DNA of 64,000 nucleotides from Haloarchaeobius sp. FL176 (GCF_024609245.1 NZ_JANJYH010000008.1:62001-126000); one strand, 5' to 3'. Positions 1-9,248 are shown, counted from the stretch's first letter. Made by a program: numbers and translations. Notes: generated by a model from the letters alone, not told the origin.

Positions 1-2
1 AG

Positions 3-1823
3 GCGGGGCATTACGTCGCATCCGAGCCGATCGAGCTCGACTCGGACACGGTAGTCACTGGCATGGGCCGCGGCACGACGATCGAGGTCGCCGGCAGCGC
101 CGCATTCAACGTCCAGGGTAACCGCACCGGGAGCGCCTCGGTCACGTCGAGAGTCGGCAACGAGGTGATCCCGGTCGACGACACGGGACCGTTCGAAATC
201 GGCGAGCACGTCCTCATCAACACGAATCGGACGACGACGTACCGCAACCAGCCGTACGGCGAGATACACAAGTTACTCGACGTGGACGAGGAGAACGGGC
301 AGATACGTATCTCGGCCGGTGGCCTCTTCGACACCTACCGCCCGGAGAACGGTGCGGCCGCGATCGGGCTCGACCTCGTTGAGGGCGTCACGATCCGAGA
401 CCTCGAGATCGTCGGGCGCGACCGGTCAGTGTTCCGCTCGGGCGTCACTGCGACGTACGCGAACAGCCTCCTCGTCTCCCAGACGAAGATGCACAACCTC
501 GCTCACTCCGGGGTCATCATGTCGTCGTCGGTGTTCTCCACCGTCAGCGATTGCGAGCTGTACGATATCGGCTACGACGGTCGTGGCGTCGGCTACGGGG
601 TCACACTCTCGGACGCGGTCCGGAACATCACGGTCCGGAACAACGTCATCTACGACACGAAGAACCACTGCACGACCGTCGGGGGCTCCGGCACCGACGG
701 CTTCCCGAGGCTCCTGACGTTCCGGGGGAACGAGTACTATCAGGATAACGCCGACGTTCACTTCGGCGGTGTCATCCAGTTCCAGGACAACCGATTCGCG
801 AACGGCAGCGGTGGCATCATCACGGGAGCGGAGGAGACGCAGATCAACGGCTGCGAGTTCCGCAACCTCTCGGACGACGCCATCAAGAGTCGTGGGCGTC
901 CCGACTCGCTCATCGTCAACAGTTCGCAGTTCTGGAAGATCGACGGCATGGGCGTGAACCTGTACAGCAACCCGACCGGGATGAACGAGATCGGGATGGC
1001 CGCGAACGACTTCGATAGACTGAGCGGGAACATCATGCGGTTCCGGACGCCAGAGGGGGATACCTGCGAGTTCCTGGGCGTTACAGAGAACGTCGTCCAG
1101 ACCTGCGGTAGCACCGCGTTCAACATCTCGGAGATCGGGAGCTCCTCCATCGAGGACGTGAACTTCGTCGGGAACCACTTCGAGGACATCAGCAACTACG
1201 TCGTCGCTGCCGGGTCGGTGAGTGGTCCGATACGGTTCCTGAGCAACTCGCTCTCCGAAGTGAGTGGTTCGTACGCGGCCATCCTCGGGGGGAGACCGAA
1301 CCTGATCGCCGCGAACGACTTCAACCGCTACGGGAATCGGGGACTGCTCGTCCGTGCTGGCGGGCTGGTCACCGGGAACAGTTTCTCCCGCGGCGGGAAC
1401 GACGCCATCCTCGTCTACCAGACCGACGATGCCGCCGTCACCAACAACAACTTCTCCCTGACGGGGGGGAGCGACGTCAACCTCGTCGACGCAGCGGACT
1501 GCATGGTCGTCCAGAACGACATCGAATCGGGAATCGAGGGTGACGGCGAAGCGAACGTCATCAGGCACAACTTCGGCCACCCCACGGAGGAGAGCGGCAC
1601 CTACACGGCGAGCGGAAGCGGCGGTCGGTCGTTCGACATCCCGCACGGTCTCGTCGAGGCCCCCGCGGTTGCCAACGTCTGGGCGGAGAGCGCGGACGCG
1701 GCGGGCGCCCACTACATCTCGGCCAAAGCCGCGGACTCGGTGACCGTCACCTACGAGTCCGCACCGCCGAGTGGCTCCGGGAACCTGTCCTGGGGGTACG
1801 AGCTGTCGACGCACTCGGAGTGA
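3..1823 (+). CDS. Right-handed parallel beta-helix protein, 5' end outside the window
   Basis: The reading frame is open from the first bases of the window to the TGA at 1823, and the residues before the first Met (GHYVASEPIELDSDTVVTGM) read like the usual first beta-helix strand (ehYvas..i.l.s.vtvtGmGrgT), so the real start lies upstream and the ATG at 63 is internal. The body is a run of short N/D/G-rich beta-helix rungs (pectate-lyase-like, NosD-like fold), for example repeated GN.F and NNxF patterns. The last ~85 residues form a separate beta domain ending in YESAPPSGSGNLSWGYEL, a type of C-terminal module I associate with viral or secreted beta-helix proteins. No catalytic residues can be assigned; it may bind or cleave polysaccharide. 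Function is inferred from fold only. Confidence 0.8.
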   Translation, partial: AGHYVASEPIELDSDTVVTGMGRGTTIEVAGSAAFNVQGNRTGSASVTSRVGNEVIPVDDTGPFEIGEHVLINTNRTTTYRNQPYGEIHKLLDVDEENGQIRISAGGLFDTYRPENGAAAIGLDLVEGVTIRDLEIVGRDRSVFRSGVTATYANSLLVSQTKMHNLAHSGVIMSSSVFSTVSDCELYDIGYDGRGVGYGVTLSDAVRNITVRNNVIYDTKNHCTTVGGSGTDGFPRLLTFRGNEYYQDNADVHFGGVIQFQDNRFANGSGGIITGAEETQINGCEFRNLSDDAIKSRGRPDSLIVNSSQFWKIDGMGVNLYSNPTGMNEIGMAANDFDRLSGNIMRFRTPEGDTCEFLGVTENVVQTCGSTAFNISEIGSSSIEDVNFVGNHFEDISNYVVAAGSVSGPIRFLSNSLSEVSGSYAAILGGRPNLIAANDFNRYGNRGLLVRAGGLVTGNSFSRGGNDAILVYQTDDAAVTNNNFSLTGGSDVNLVDAADCMVVQNDIESGIEGDGEANVIRHNFGHPTEESGTYTASGSGGRSFDIPHGLVEAPAVANVWAESADAAGAHYISAKAADSVTVTYESAPPSGSGNLSWGYELSTHSE

Positions 1824-1865
1824 CGGACAGAGCGGGCGTGACGAATCGGCTCGGGTCCGGGGTTG

Positions 1866-1871
1866 TTTTTT
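1866..1871 (+). terminator. Oligo-T tract, possible terminator
   Basis: Six T residues 43 bases after the beta-helix stop codon and 26 bases before the next ATG. Archaeal termination commonly uses short oligo-T tracts without hairpins. It could equally be part of the promoter region of the following gene. Confidence 0.3.
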
Positions 1872-1896
1872 CAGTCTCGCCCTCCTTTCCAGCGGT

Positions 1897-2559
1897 ATGA
1901 ACACGAGACAGCGCTACGCCATCGCGGCCGGCTTCGTCGTACTCTCGGCCGTGGTGAGTCTCCTCGCGGCTCCGGAGCTCTCCGACCGGCTGGTGACGAA
2001 CTGGGGAGCGGGCGGTGAACCGAACGGGACGATGGGCAAGACCGCCGCGCTCGCCCTCTTCCCGGCACTGGGTGCCGTCCTCCTCGGACTGTTCGCTCTC
2101 GTCCCACGTATCGACCCGTTGCAGGAGAACATCGCGTCCTTCCGTCGCTACTACGACTGGTTCGTCGTCGTGTTCGCGGCGTACCTCGCGGTCCTGCACG
2201 CCGGCATCGTCGCCTTCAACCTCGGTTACGAGTTCGATATGACGCTGTTCGTCCTCGCCGGCGTCGCAGCCCTGTTCTACTACGTCGGAATCCTGCTGGA
2301 GAACGCACAACGCAACTGGTTCGTCGGCATCCGGACTCCCTGGACGCTGAGCAGCGACGAGGTGTGGGAGCGAACTCACGCGCTGGGCAGCAGACTGTTC
2401 AAGCTGACCGGGGTGCTCGCGTTCGTCGGCCTCGCCTTCGGCGAGTACGCGATGTTCTTCCTGCTCGTGCCGTCCCTGCTCACGGCGGTTGGAACGGTGG
2501 TCTACTCGTACTACCTGTACAGGCAACTCGACGGCGGCAGCGCGACGAGCGGGGACTGA
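1897..2559 (+). CDS. SdpI/DUF1648 family membrane protein
   Basis: 220 residues. The ATG at 1897 is preferred over upstream in-frame starts because the first hydrophobic helix (AIAAGFVVLSAVVSLLA) begins right after it. The N-terminal module carries the DUF1648-like pattern LVTNWGAGGEPNGTMGK (loop with conserved N-x-x-G-x-P). About six transmembrane segments follow, and the region around NAQRNWFVGIRTPWTLSSDEVW matches the conserved core of SdpI proteins (N.w.G.R..wt...e.W...h). In Bacillus, SdpI gives immunity to the SdpC toxin; many archaeal homologues have no known partner, and no toxin-like gene is next to it. Role unknown beyond membrane localisation. Confidence 0.8.
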   Translation: MNTRQRYAIAAGFVVLSAVVSLLAAPELSDRLVTNWGAGGEPNGTMGKTAALALFPALGAVLLGLFALVPRIDPLQENIASFRRYYDWFVVVFAAYLAVLHAGIVAFNLGYEFDMTLFVLAGVAALFYYVGILLENAQRNWFVGIRTPWTLSSDEVWERTHALGSRLFKLTGVLAFVGLAFGEYAMFFLLVPSLLTAVGTVVYSYYLYRQLDGGSATSGD

Positions 2560-2655
2560 AACCGCGGTCCGGAGCGGTCGCCGAAGGCTCCGGACTGACT
2601 GCACGTGCTCGATGTCGGCAGGACGACAGCCCCCGGCCCGGCCGAGGTTGCTTCG

Positions 2656-3450
2656 TCAGCGCCAGGCGAGTCGCGACGCCAGCCCGAGCGCGAGGGTGAG
2701 CCACGCACAGAGGGCGGCCGTGCTGACGAGGACGGTCGGCCCGCCGGGGACGGCGACACCCGTCGGCGCGACGCTCAGTTCGAGGACGAGGCTCCGGTAG
2801 GCGCTGTTCGGACTGAGCGCGAGCACGGTGGTCGGGACCTGCTCGCCGGTGACCGCACCCAGCAGCGCGCTGTCCAGCCCGACGACGAGCGCCACGACAC
2901 TGCCGGTGGCAAGCGCGAGCCCGCCACGGGTCGAGCGTGCTGCCGCCGAGACCAGCGTCGCGATTGCAAGCGCGACTAGCGCGAACAGCGCCGTCGCCAG
3001 CGCGTACCGGAGATAGAGCGCGGGAGAGTCCGCCGTGGGGTGGGAGGCGACAACCGAGAGCTGTGCCGTGTCGCTCGTGGGGACGACCGAGCCGGCGAGG
3101 ACGAACGAAAGCAGCACCAGCCCGAGCACGACCACGGCCCGGCCGAGGTAGACCCCCACGACGTACCAGTGTCCGGTGATCGGATACGTCCGGATGGTCT
3201 CCAGCTCCCCGCTCTCGCGGTCGCCGAGCAGCGCCCGGTAGCCGACGGCGAACGAAAGCACCGGGACGAGCAGCTCGACGGGCGTCAGGAGGTCGAGCAC
3301 GAGCGCGAGGTACGCACCGGTCCCGCCCAGCCACCCGATGCCGCCGACCAGCAGGACGTAGCCGAGGCCGACGGCCAGCAGCAACGGGGTCCGGAGGACG
3401 GTCCGGAACTCGCGCTCGGCGACGTCTGCCACGTAGCCGAGCTCGGTCAC
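2656..3450 (-). CDS. nosY: ABC transporter permease of the NosY type
   Basis: 264 residues with six predicted membrane spans and a cytoplasmic-facing loop containing GDRESGELETIRTYPITGHW, the typical G-x-x-S-G motif of ABC-2/NosY permeases. Its start overlaps the stop of the ATPase gene by four bases (ATGA), and the ATPase in turn overlaps the NosD gene, so the three are co-transcribed in the order nosD-nosF-nosY. In denitrifiers NosDFY supports assembly of the Cu centres of nitrous oxide reductase; the transported substrate is thought to be a sulfur or copper species. No nosZ is present in this window. Confidence 0.88.
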   Translation of the reverse strand: MTELGYVADVAEREFRTVLRTPLLLAVGLGYVLLVGGIGWLGGTGAYLALVLDLLTPVELLVPVLSFAVGYRALLGDRESGELETIRTYPITGHWYVVGVYLGRAVVVLGLVLLSFVLAGSVVPTSDTAQLSVVASHPTADSPALYLRYALATALFALVALAIATLVSAAARSTRGGLALATGSVVALVVGLDSALLGAVTGEQVPTTVLALSPNSAYRSLVLELSVAPTGVAVPGGPTVLVSTAALCAWLTLALGLASRLAWR

Positions 3451-4226
3451 GTACGGTCACCTCCGCGGAGCCCAGGCGAGACACCGACCGTGCCCCCGCC
3501 GTGGCCGAGCGTCTCGATGGCGTCGTCGAGCGTCGTCGCCCCGGACTCTGCCAGCAGCTCCGCCGGCGGGCCCGCAGCGACGAGCTCGCCGTGGTCGACG
3601 AGCAACACCCTGTCGGCGATGCGGTCGACCGTGTGGAGGTCGTGGGTGGACAGGAGCACCGCGTCACCGTCGGCGGCGAGGTCGTCGATCACCGCCCGGA
3701 GGTGACGGGCCATCGTTGGGTCGAGCCCGGTCGCCGGTTCGTCGAGGACGAACACCGACGGGTCACCGACCATCGCCTGGGCGAGTCCGAGCAGCCGACG
3801 CATCCCGCCGGAGAGCGCGTCCACGCGCCGGTCGGCGACGGCCGAGAGGCCGACGCGGTCGAGGACGGCATCGACGTCCGTTGGCTCCCCCACGAGCGAT
3901 CCGTAGAAGGCGACAGTCTCCGCGACAGTGAACTGCCTGCGGAACGCCGGCTGCTGGGCGAGGTAGCCGACCCGGCGACCGGCGTCACCTGCGACGGAGA
4001 CGGTCCCTACATCCGGTTCGAGCAGGCCGGCGACCAGTCGCAGCAGCGTGGTCTTCCCGCTCCCGTTCGGCCCGACGACGCAGGCGACCGTGCCGCCCGG
4101 AAGGGTGAACGACACGTCGCCGAGCACGTCGAGGCCGTCGAACGAGTGACTCACGCCCGCGACCTCGACGGCCGGTCGCTGTTGGGCTGGCTGTTCGTCG
4201 GGTCGGCCGGTCTGTCGCGGGGTCAT
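3447..4226 (-). CDS. nosF: ABC transporter ATP-binding protein of the NosF type
   Basis: 259 residues with a complete ABC nucleotide-binding domain: Walker A GPNGSGKT (52-59), Q-loop Gln91, signature LSGGM (138-142), Walker B VFVLDEP (158-164) and switch His195. It overlaps nosD upstream and nosY downstream by four bases each, which points to translational coupling. It should energise the NosY permease with NosD acting on the outer face. The first ~18 residues are a polar extension not needed for the fold. Assignment rests on the NosD neighbour as much as on the sequence, since ABC ATPases are alike. Confidence 0.88.
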   Translation of the reverse strand: MTPRQTGRPDEQPAQQRPAVEVAGVSHSFDGLDVLGDVSFTLPGGTVACVVGPNGSGKTTLLRLVAGLLEPDVGTVSVAGDAGRRVGYLAQQPAFRRQFTVAETVAFYGSLVGEPTDVDAVLDRVGLSAVADRRVDALSGGMRRLLGLAQAMVGDPSVFVLDEPATGLDPTMARHLRAVIDDLAADGDAVLLSTHDLHTVDRIADRVLLVDHGELVAAGPPAELLAESGATTLDDAIETLGHGGGTVGVSPGLRGGDRT

Positions 4227-6202
4227 GGTGTGCTCACGTTGTGCGTCTCCAGTCGGCCCGGGTGGACCGGGTCAGTCAGCGGTGCAGGGTCGACGACGGC
4301 TGGCCCCCGGAGTCCCGGAGCTGCCTGCTGGAACTGGTCGAACAGGTGGGCCGCCGGCGAGTAGGCGAGTGCGTTCGCGACCGGCGAGTGCCGGGCGTTC
4401 CGGTCGACGGGGTCCGTCGGCCGGTAGGTCCGCTCCACGACGCCGTCGCCGTCGCGGTCGACACCCGGCACCGCCCCCCAGTGGTTGCCGCGGCCGTCGA
4501 CCGCCCAGCTCTCCAGCGTCGCCAACCCCGGCGAGACGGGGCGGTCGTTCCCGACGATGTCGTTCTCGAAGACGTCGTTGGTCGGGAGCATCGTCGTCGA
4601 CCGGACACCGACGCCGTTTGCGACGACCGTGTTCCCGCGATAGGTCGACCGGGTGGTGCCGACCGAGAGCCCGACCTCGTTGTTCACGACCACATTCCCG
4701 GTCACGTAGGAGGCCGTGCCCGCGGTGCTGATGCCGACGCTGCTGTTCCGGACGTCGTTGCCGACCACGGCGTTGCCGGCCGGCCGGGTCATCACGTAGA
4801 TGCCGGTGTTCACGTCGCGGACGCTGTTGTTCACGACGAGCGCGTCGCTCGTGTACATGTCGTGGAAGCCGAACCGGAGGTCCGCCACGTGGTTGTCACG
4901 GACCACCGTCCCGTCGGCGTAGTGCGCGTAGACGGCGTCGCGCCCCCCGTCGAACCGGGAGTCCTCGACGACCATTCGGGAGTACATCGGCAGGACGCTC
5001 ATGAATCCCGACAGCCCGTCGGTGCCGTTCACCCGGGTCTCGCGGACGACGACACCGTCGCTGTCGAGGGCGACGACGCCGTTCGAAGGCGTGGCGATGC
5101 TGACGTTCTCGACCAGCGACCGGTCGGCGTCGCGCAGCCGCACCGCCGCGTCGCCGTAGCCGTACGTGAGCCTGATGCGACGGTCCCACGCCGACCCGTC
5201 GTCGGACTCCAGCTGTCCGGCGTTGGCGCTCCCTACCCCCACGATACGGAGGTCGGTGAGCCCGACGCCGGGCGAGCTGACGGTCACGACGGACCCGTCG
5301 CCGCCGCCGTCGAGGACGGTGGCGGCCCCGGTCCCGTCGAGCGTGATGGGTCTGCCGACTGAGAGGTTCGCGTCGTACCGACCACGGAGGAGCCTGACCG
5401 TGGTGTTCGCCGGCGCGCGGTCGACAGCCGCCGCGAGCGTCGGCGCGTCCTCGCCAAGGACCACCCCGGCCGGCGCGTCGCCGGCGGCGTCCGCCGGCGG
5501 CACGTTGTCTACGGCCGTCTCGACCGCCGCCCGGTCCGTGCCGACGACCATCGACACCGGCCGGTCCCGCGTCTCGCGTGCCCGCTCGACGGCCCGGTCG
5601 GCCCACTGCTGTCGCTCGGCGACGGGCGGCTCGTGGTCGCCGGCGTCGGGCCGGTCCGTCCGTCGCTCCCGCAGCCCGTCCCAGTCGACGACGGTGCCGT
5701 CGTGGGCCGTCGCGAACGCCCGGGCCGCCCCCCTGTCGCCGAAGGGGAGCGCGGTCGGTCCGCCGGGCGTCCGCGCCGGCGTCCCGACGACGAACCAGGC
5801 GTCCTCGGTGCGCGTCCAGCCGGGCGCTGTGGCGTCGGGGAGCGTCACGTATCCCTCGTCGGTCAGCGCGGGGTCGGTCCCGGCGAGGTCGGTGACGAAC
5901 ACCGCGAGCGGCCGGCCGAACTGCGCCCGGTGGCTGGGGTCTGATACGCCCGCGACGAGCGCGTCGGTCCCGTAGTAGCCGACGACGTACTCGTACTGGG
6001 AGTAAAACACCTGTCCCCGCGGCACGACGTGGCCCGCCTCCCGTGCCTGCTCGACGTCGACACCGGTCAGGCCGGTCGTGAGGGTTCGGTCGAACGGTAC
6101 CGGCGATAGCTGCTCGCCGTCGCCGGTGTCGACGACGAGCCCACACCCCGCGACCAGCAGCGCGAGCACCACGACGACGCCGGCGAGGGTGACACTCCTC
6201 AT
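4223..6202 (-). CDS. nosD: NosL-like domain fused to NosD copper-binding beta-helix lipoprotein
   Basis: 659 residues. An N-terminal lipoprotein signal ends in LLVAGC with lipid Cys20. Residues ~50-180 resemble NosL: the stretch WFVVGTPARTPGGPTALPF followed by AARAFATAHDGTVVDW has the shape of the NosL core and C terminus (a.fv.g......mpf.d...A..fa..~G..v). Residues ~255-600 form the carbohydrate-binding/NosD-type right-handed beta-helix (repeated N-x-V rungs) with Met/His-containing turns such as FHDMYTS and SGFMSVLPMYSRMVVE that could bind copper. NosD is the extracytoplasmic partner of NosFY. The NosL-like assignment is from pattern reading and less certain than NosD itself. About 196 bases of leader separate it from the ccdA gene upstream. 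Confidence 0.85.
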   Translation of the reverse strand: MRSVTLAGVVVVLALLVAGCGLVVDTGDGEQLSPVPFDRTLTTGLTGVDVEQAREAGHVVPRGQVFYSQYEYVVGYYGTDALVAGVSDPSHRAQFGRPLAVFVTDLAGTDPALTDEGYVTLPDATAPGWTRTEDAWFVVGTPARTPGGPTALPFGDRGAARAFATAHDGTVVDWDGLRERRTDRPDAGDHEPPVAERQQWADRAVERARETRDRPVSMVVGTDRAAVETAVDNVPPADAAGDAPAGVVLGEDAPTLAAAVDRAPANTTVRLLRGRYDANLSVGRPITLDGTGAATVLDGGGDGSVVTVSSPGVGLTDLRIVGVGSANAGQLESDDGSAWDRRIRLTYGYGDAAVRLRDADRSLVENVSIATPSNGVVALDSDGVVVRETRVNGTDGLSGFMSVLPMYSRMVVEDSRFDGGRDAVYAHYADGTVVRDNHVADLRFGFHDMYTSDALVVNNSVRDVNTGIYVMTRPAGNAVVGNDVRNSSVGISTAGTASYVTGNVVVNNEVGLSVGTTRSTYRGNTVVANGVGVRSTTMLPTNDVFENDIVGNDRPVSPGLATLESWAVDGRGNHWGAVPGVDRDGDGVVERTYRPTDPVDRNARHSPVANALAYSPAAHLFDQFQQAAPGLRGPAVVDPAPLTDPVHPGRLETHNVSTP

Positions 6203-6398
6203 GGCTCACCCCCTACCACGTTGAACGGACTGCGAGCGGCGACGGGACCACCGACGGCTGCCGGTCCCAGGCGGGTTTCGAGAGCTGCACCAGTGCGAAT
6301 TTTGAACAATACCGTTGGGCTACAGACGCGGTGTGATAGTCGAGCGGACCACCCCGTCTGACCCTGCTCGCGTGCCTGTACGGATGATGTCTCCCCTG

Positions 6399-7085
6399 TC
6401 ATACTGGAATCGGTGTGGACGGGACCGCGGACGGTGCGACCGCGACGACGAGCTGTCCCATTCCTGCCAGGACGAGGACCACGCCGGCGGCGCGTTCGAG
6501 CAGACTGCCGAGGCCGCCGAGCCGCGCGGCGGCGACGTCGACGCCGAGCCCTACCAGGAGCGAAAGCGCCAGCAGCGGCAGGGCTGCCCCCAGCGCGTAG
6601 ACGAGGACGACGGCGGCAGCCTGTGGGAGCGGGAGCGCAAGAGACTGGACGACCACCGCCAGGAACACCGGGAGGACACAGCCGGCCGACGCGCCGGCGT
6701 AGCCGGCCCCGAACAGCGCGAACCCCGGCGTGTCGGCCCGGCGTTCCGGGAGTTGGACAGTCAGCGCGGGGGCGCGACCGGACACCACGAGCACGCCGAG
6801 GCCGACGAGGGCCAGCCCGACGGCCGGCTCCACGAGCGGCAGGAGCCGGGCGACCGGTCGCCCGAGGATGACGGCCAGCGCGGCGAGGAGCCCCAGGGTG
6901 AGGAGAAGCCCGCCCGCAGCTGCGAGGCCGCGCGAGAGGACACCCGCGGTGCTCGCATCCCCGTCTGCCGACCGGGCGTAGAAGCCGACGTAGCCGGGCA
7001 CGAGCGGGAGCGCACAGGGCGACAGGAACGTCGCGAAACCCGCTCCCGCCGCGAACGTCAGGTGGCCCGCATCCAGGGCGGTCAC
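6399..7085 (-). CDS. ccdA: CcdA-type cytochrome c biogenesis / thiol-disulfide transporter
   Basis: 228 residues, six transmembrane helices. The two redox cysteines lie in the expected family contexts: FLSPCALPLVPGY near residue 24 in helix 1 and GASAGCVLPVF in helix 4, related to each other by the inverted repeat of the CcdA fold. CcdA passes electrons from cytoplasmic thioredoxin to extracytoplasmic thiol proteins. Its start overlaps the stop of the TlpA-like gene by four bases, so the likely acceptor is encoded just upstream in the same transcript. The expected end use is keeping apo-copper or haem ligand cysteines reduced. Confidence 0.88.
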   Translation of the reverse strand: MTALDAGHLTFAAGAGFATFLSPCALPLVPGYVGFYARSADGDASTAGVLSRGLAAAGGLLLTLGLLAALAVILGRPVARLLPLVEPAVGLALVGLGVLVVSGRAPALTVQLPERRADTPGFALFGAGYAGASAGCVLPVFLAVVVQSLALPLPQAAAVVLVYALGAALPLLALSLLVGLGVDVAAARLGGLGSLLERAAGVVLVLAGMGQLVVAVAPSAVPSTPIPV

Positions 7086-7654
7086 GGCGCCGAGTCACCC
7101 CCTGCTGCCCGGATCTCCGCGACGATTCGCGAGGCGGTGGCTCGCCCCGTATGCGACCACGTCACGGTTCCGTCGGGGGCGGCGACGACGGCCGTCGGGA
7201 TGCTGGTGGCTCCGTACTTGCGTGCCAGTGCGACGCCGTCGTCGACGCCGACCGGCCAGCTGCCGTCGTGGTGGGCCCACCACGATGCGACCTTCTCCGT
7301 CGAGACGGTCAGGCCGACGGGCTCGCTGGTCACCGAGAGGAACTGCACCTCCTCGCCGACCCGGCCGTAGGCATCGTCGACGACCGACATCTGCGACGCG
7401 CAGATCGGGCAGGTCGTCGCGAAGAACTCGACGAACGTCACCCGGCCCGGCTCGGGGACGACCGTACTGCCGGCCCGGCTGCCGGGAGCGTCGATGGTCT
7501 CGACCGTCACCGGCTCCGGGTCGTCGTCGCCGCCCGTCAGAGCGTTGCCGAGGCTGTTGCAGCCGGCGGTCGCGGCCGTCGTCGCGGCGGCGACCGAGCC
7601 GAGCAGCTCACGCCGTCGCAACGGAGTCACCTCCAGTCGGTGCGCCACGAGCAC
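7082..7654 (-). CDS. TlpA/ResA-like thioredoxin lipoprotein, Tat signal
   Basis: 190 residues. The signal has RRRELLGS (Tat motif, residues 13-20) and lipobox ATAGC with Cys32, so it is a membrane-anchored outer-face protein. The thioredoxin-fold active site is CPIC at 82-85, within FVEFFATTCPICASQM, and the cis-Pro loop region TSIPTAVV is present near 160. It overlaps ccdA by four bases downstream and follows the UreH-like gene by six bases, so it is probably the thiol reductant fed by CcdA and acts on SCO or NosL/NosZ-type copper sites. Met1 is used because the Tat motif falls at the normal distance; a later start is not available before RRR. Confidence 0.87.
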   Translation of the reverse strand: MLVAHRLEVTPLRRRELLGSVAAATTAATAGCNSLGNALTGGDDDPEPVTVETIDAPGSRAGSTVVPEPGRVTFVEFFATTCPICASQMSVVDDAYGRVGEEVQFLSVTSEPVGLTVSTEKVASWWAHHDGSWPVGVDDGVALARKYGATSIPTAVVAAPDGTVTWSHTGRATASRIVAEIRAAGGDSAP

Positions 7655-7660
7655 GGCCAG

Positions 7661-8449
7661 TCACCACGGCTGGAAGTGTGGCAGCGGGACACCCGGAAGT
7701 GGGACGCCGAGCGCGGCCAGCCCGTGCTGGAGCGGGATGTAGCCAAGCAGGACGAACGCGACGCCGAGCGCGCGGTGAAGCCGCTGGTGGCCGGAGTGGT
7801 CCAGCCCTCCGAACACTGTCCCGGTCAGGAAGACCGCGGGGACGGTCCCGAGGCCGAGCGCCGCGAGCGCCGCCGCACCCCCGAGCGCAGACCCCTGGAC
7901 GAACGCGTACAGGTACGCCGGGTAGAGCAGCGGACACGGCAGAAAGCCGTGGACTGCCCCGAGGCCGGCGATGCGGTAGTCCCCGACCCATTCGTCGACG
8001 CGCGGGAGCAGGCTTCCCCGAACCGCACTCGCAACCCGTTCGACGGCCGGAATCGGGACGCTGCGGGCGCCGTTGCCGGCGACGTAGCTGACGCCGACCG
8101 CGGCGACGACGAGCCCCACGACGATGCCCGTCGCGGCACGGACTTCCGTGGCGACGAGGGTCACGTCCCGCACGCTCACGAAGACGAGCTGGCCCGCGAG
8201 CCCGAACAGGCCACCGAGCAGGGTGTAGCTGGCGGTGCGGCCGAGGTTGAACACCGCGTGCTGCCGGACCGCGTGGACCGAGAGCACGTCTTCGCGGCCG
8301 TCCCCGTCCATCCTGGCCGCGTAGGTGGCGACCAGCGGGCCACACATCCCGATGCAGTGCGCACCGCCGAGCAGGCCGACGAGCGCCAGCACCGGAAGTC
8401 CGAGCGTCTCCGTCCCGAGGAGTGGATTGGCTGGAGTACATGCGGCCAT
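7661..8449 (-). CDS. UreH/SafE-like membrane protein (copper or cytochrome assembly)
   Basis: 262 residues with about six transmembrane helices. The family signature GGAHCIGMCGPL is at 29-38 (His31, Cys32, Cys36), the pattern of the UreH_2 / 'sulfite exporter TauE/SafE' group that is common next to cytochrome oxidase and copper assembly genes. The internal repeat is visible as AVHGFLPCPLLYPAYLYAF, a second H/C-x-P motif. The TauE/SafE label does not imply sulfite export here; the neighbours SCO1, TlpA and CcdA point to metal or redox cofactor insertion. Three bases separate it from the SCO1-like gene upstream. Confidence 0.8.
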   Translation of the reverse strand: MAACTPANPLLGTETLGLPVLALVGLLGGAHCIGMCGPLVATYAARMDGDGREDVLSVHAVRQHAVFNLGRTASYTLLGGLFGLAGQLVFVSVRDVTLVATEVRAATGIVVGLVVAAVGVSYVAGNGARSVPIPAVERVASAVRGSLLPRVDEWVGDYRIAGLGAVHGFLPCPLLYPAYLYAFVQGSALGGAAALAALGLGTVPAVFLTGTVFGGLDHSGHQRLHRALGVAFVLLGYIPLQHGLAALGVPLPGVPLPHFQPW

Positions 8450-8452
8450 CTG

Positions 8453-9142
8453 TCAGGCTGTCGCCTCGACGACCGTCTCGACGTCCGAGAGCACGCGCTG
8501 GTGGTCGGGACGGTCGGTGCGGTACGCTCGTTCCACGGTGCCGGCTGGGTTCCGGAGGAAGGTCAGGGAGAGGTGCCGGAAGTCGTAGCCGGGCAGCCGC
8601 TGGGACTCCCCGGCACCGATTCTGTCGAAGGTGACGCCGAGTTTCTCGTCGACGACCGACTCGGCGCGCTCGGGCGACTCCGGACGCAAGAACCGCCAGT
8701 TGCCCGCCGCCATGTCGATGTTCATCCGCTGGCCGTACTCGCGGAGCGTCGCGACGTCGTCGCGTTCCGGGTCGAACGTGATCGCGAGGAACGTCACCTC
8801 GTCGTCGATACCTCGCTCGACCGTCCCCTGCTGGACGCCCGCCAGCTGGCCGATGAGGCGGACGCACTCGACTGGACAGGAGGCGAAAAAGGCGGTGACG
8901 ACGAGCGTCCCGTCGACCGCCGCGCTCTCGACGACCTCGCCGGCCAGCGGATCCGGTAGCTCGAACTCGGGCAGTGCTTCCCCGTGGGCTGGATACGGCA
9001 GCTGACTGCTGTCGAACTGCTGGTCCGCTGGTGGGTCGAGCACCGTCTCGCCTCCGTCTGTTCCCCCGAGCGCCGAGGTGAGGCAGCCGGCGCTTGCCGT
9101 GGTGAACCCGAGGCTGGCCGCGAGGTAGGTCCGTCGCTGCAT
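8453..9142 (-). CDS. SCO1/SenC-like copper chaperone lipoprotein
   Basis: 229 residues from the ATG at 9142 (a GTG at 9151 is also in frame). Signal: QRRTYLAAS with lipobox TASAGC, Cys20. The SCO copper site is present: CPVEC at 89-93 (C-x3-C) and a downstream His in LPGYDFRHLSLTFLRNP, the usual third ligand followed by the F/Y-L-x-x-P-x-G strand. SCO proteins deliver Cu to the CuA site of haem-copper oxidases or N2O reductase and/or reduce its thiols. It is the first gene of the leftward operon SCO-UreH-TlpA-CcdA and is divergent from the HiPIP-NosL gene, with 106 bases between starts. Confidence 0.85.
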   Translation of the reverse strand: MQRRTYLAASLGFTTASAGCLTSALGGTDGGETVLDPPADQQFDSSQLPYPAHGEALPEFELPDPLAGEVVESAAVDGTLVVTAFFASCPVECVRLIGQLAGVQQGTVERGIDDEVTFLAITFDPERDDVATLREYGQRMNIDMAAGNWRFLRPESPERAESVVDEKLGVTFDRIGAGESQRLPGYDFRHLSLTFLRNPAGTVERAYRTDRPDHQRVLSDVETVVEATA

Positions 9143-9248
9143 GGTCGCCACTTTCTGCCTGGTGGAAGTAAGCAGTCTGGTGCAGTTCTAGAAATACTAC
9201 GACGGTCGTACCAGACTACCTATTCCCACCGTCCCCGAAGGTGCAATC

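Noticed and set aside
426-1904. Long minus-strand frame opposite the beta-helix gene
   Set aside because: Antisense shadow; the plus frame has clear beta-helix repeats and family C terminus.
7151-8959. 602-codon plus-strand frame across the TlpA, UreH and SCO genes
   Set aside because: Spans three good genes on the other strand, no motif, composition typical of antisense GC-rich sequence.
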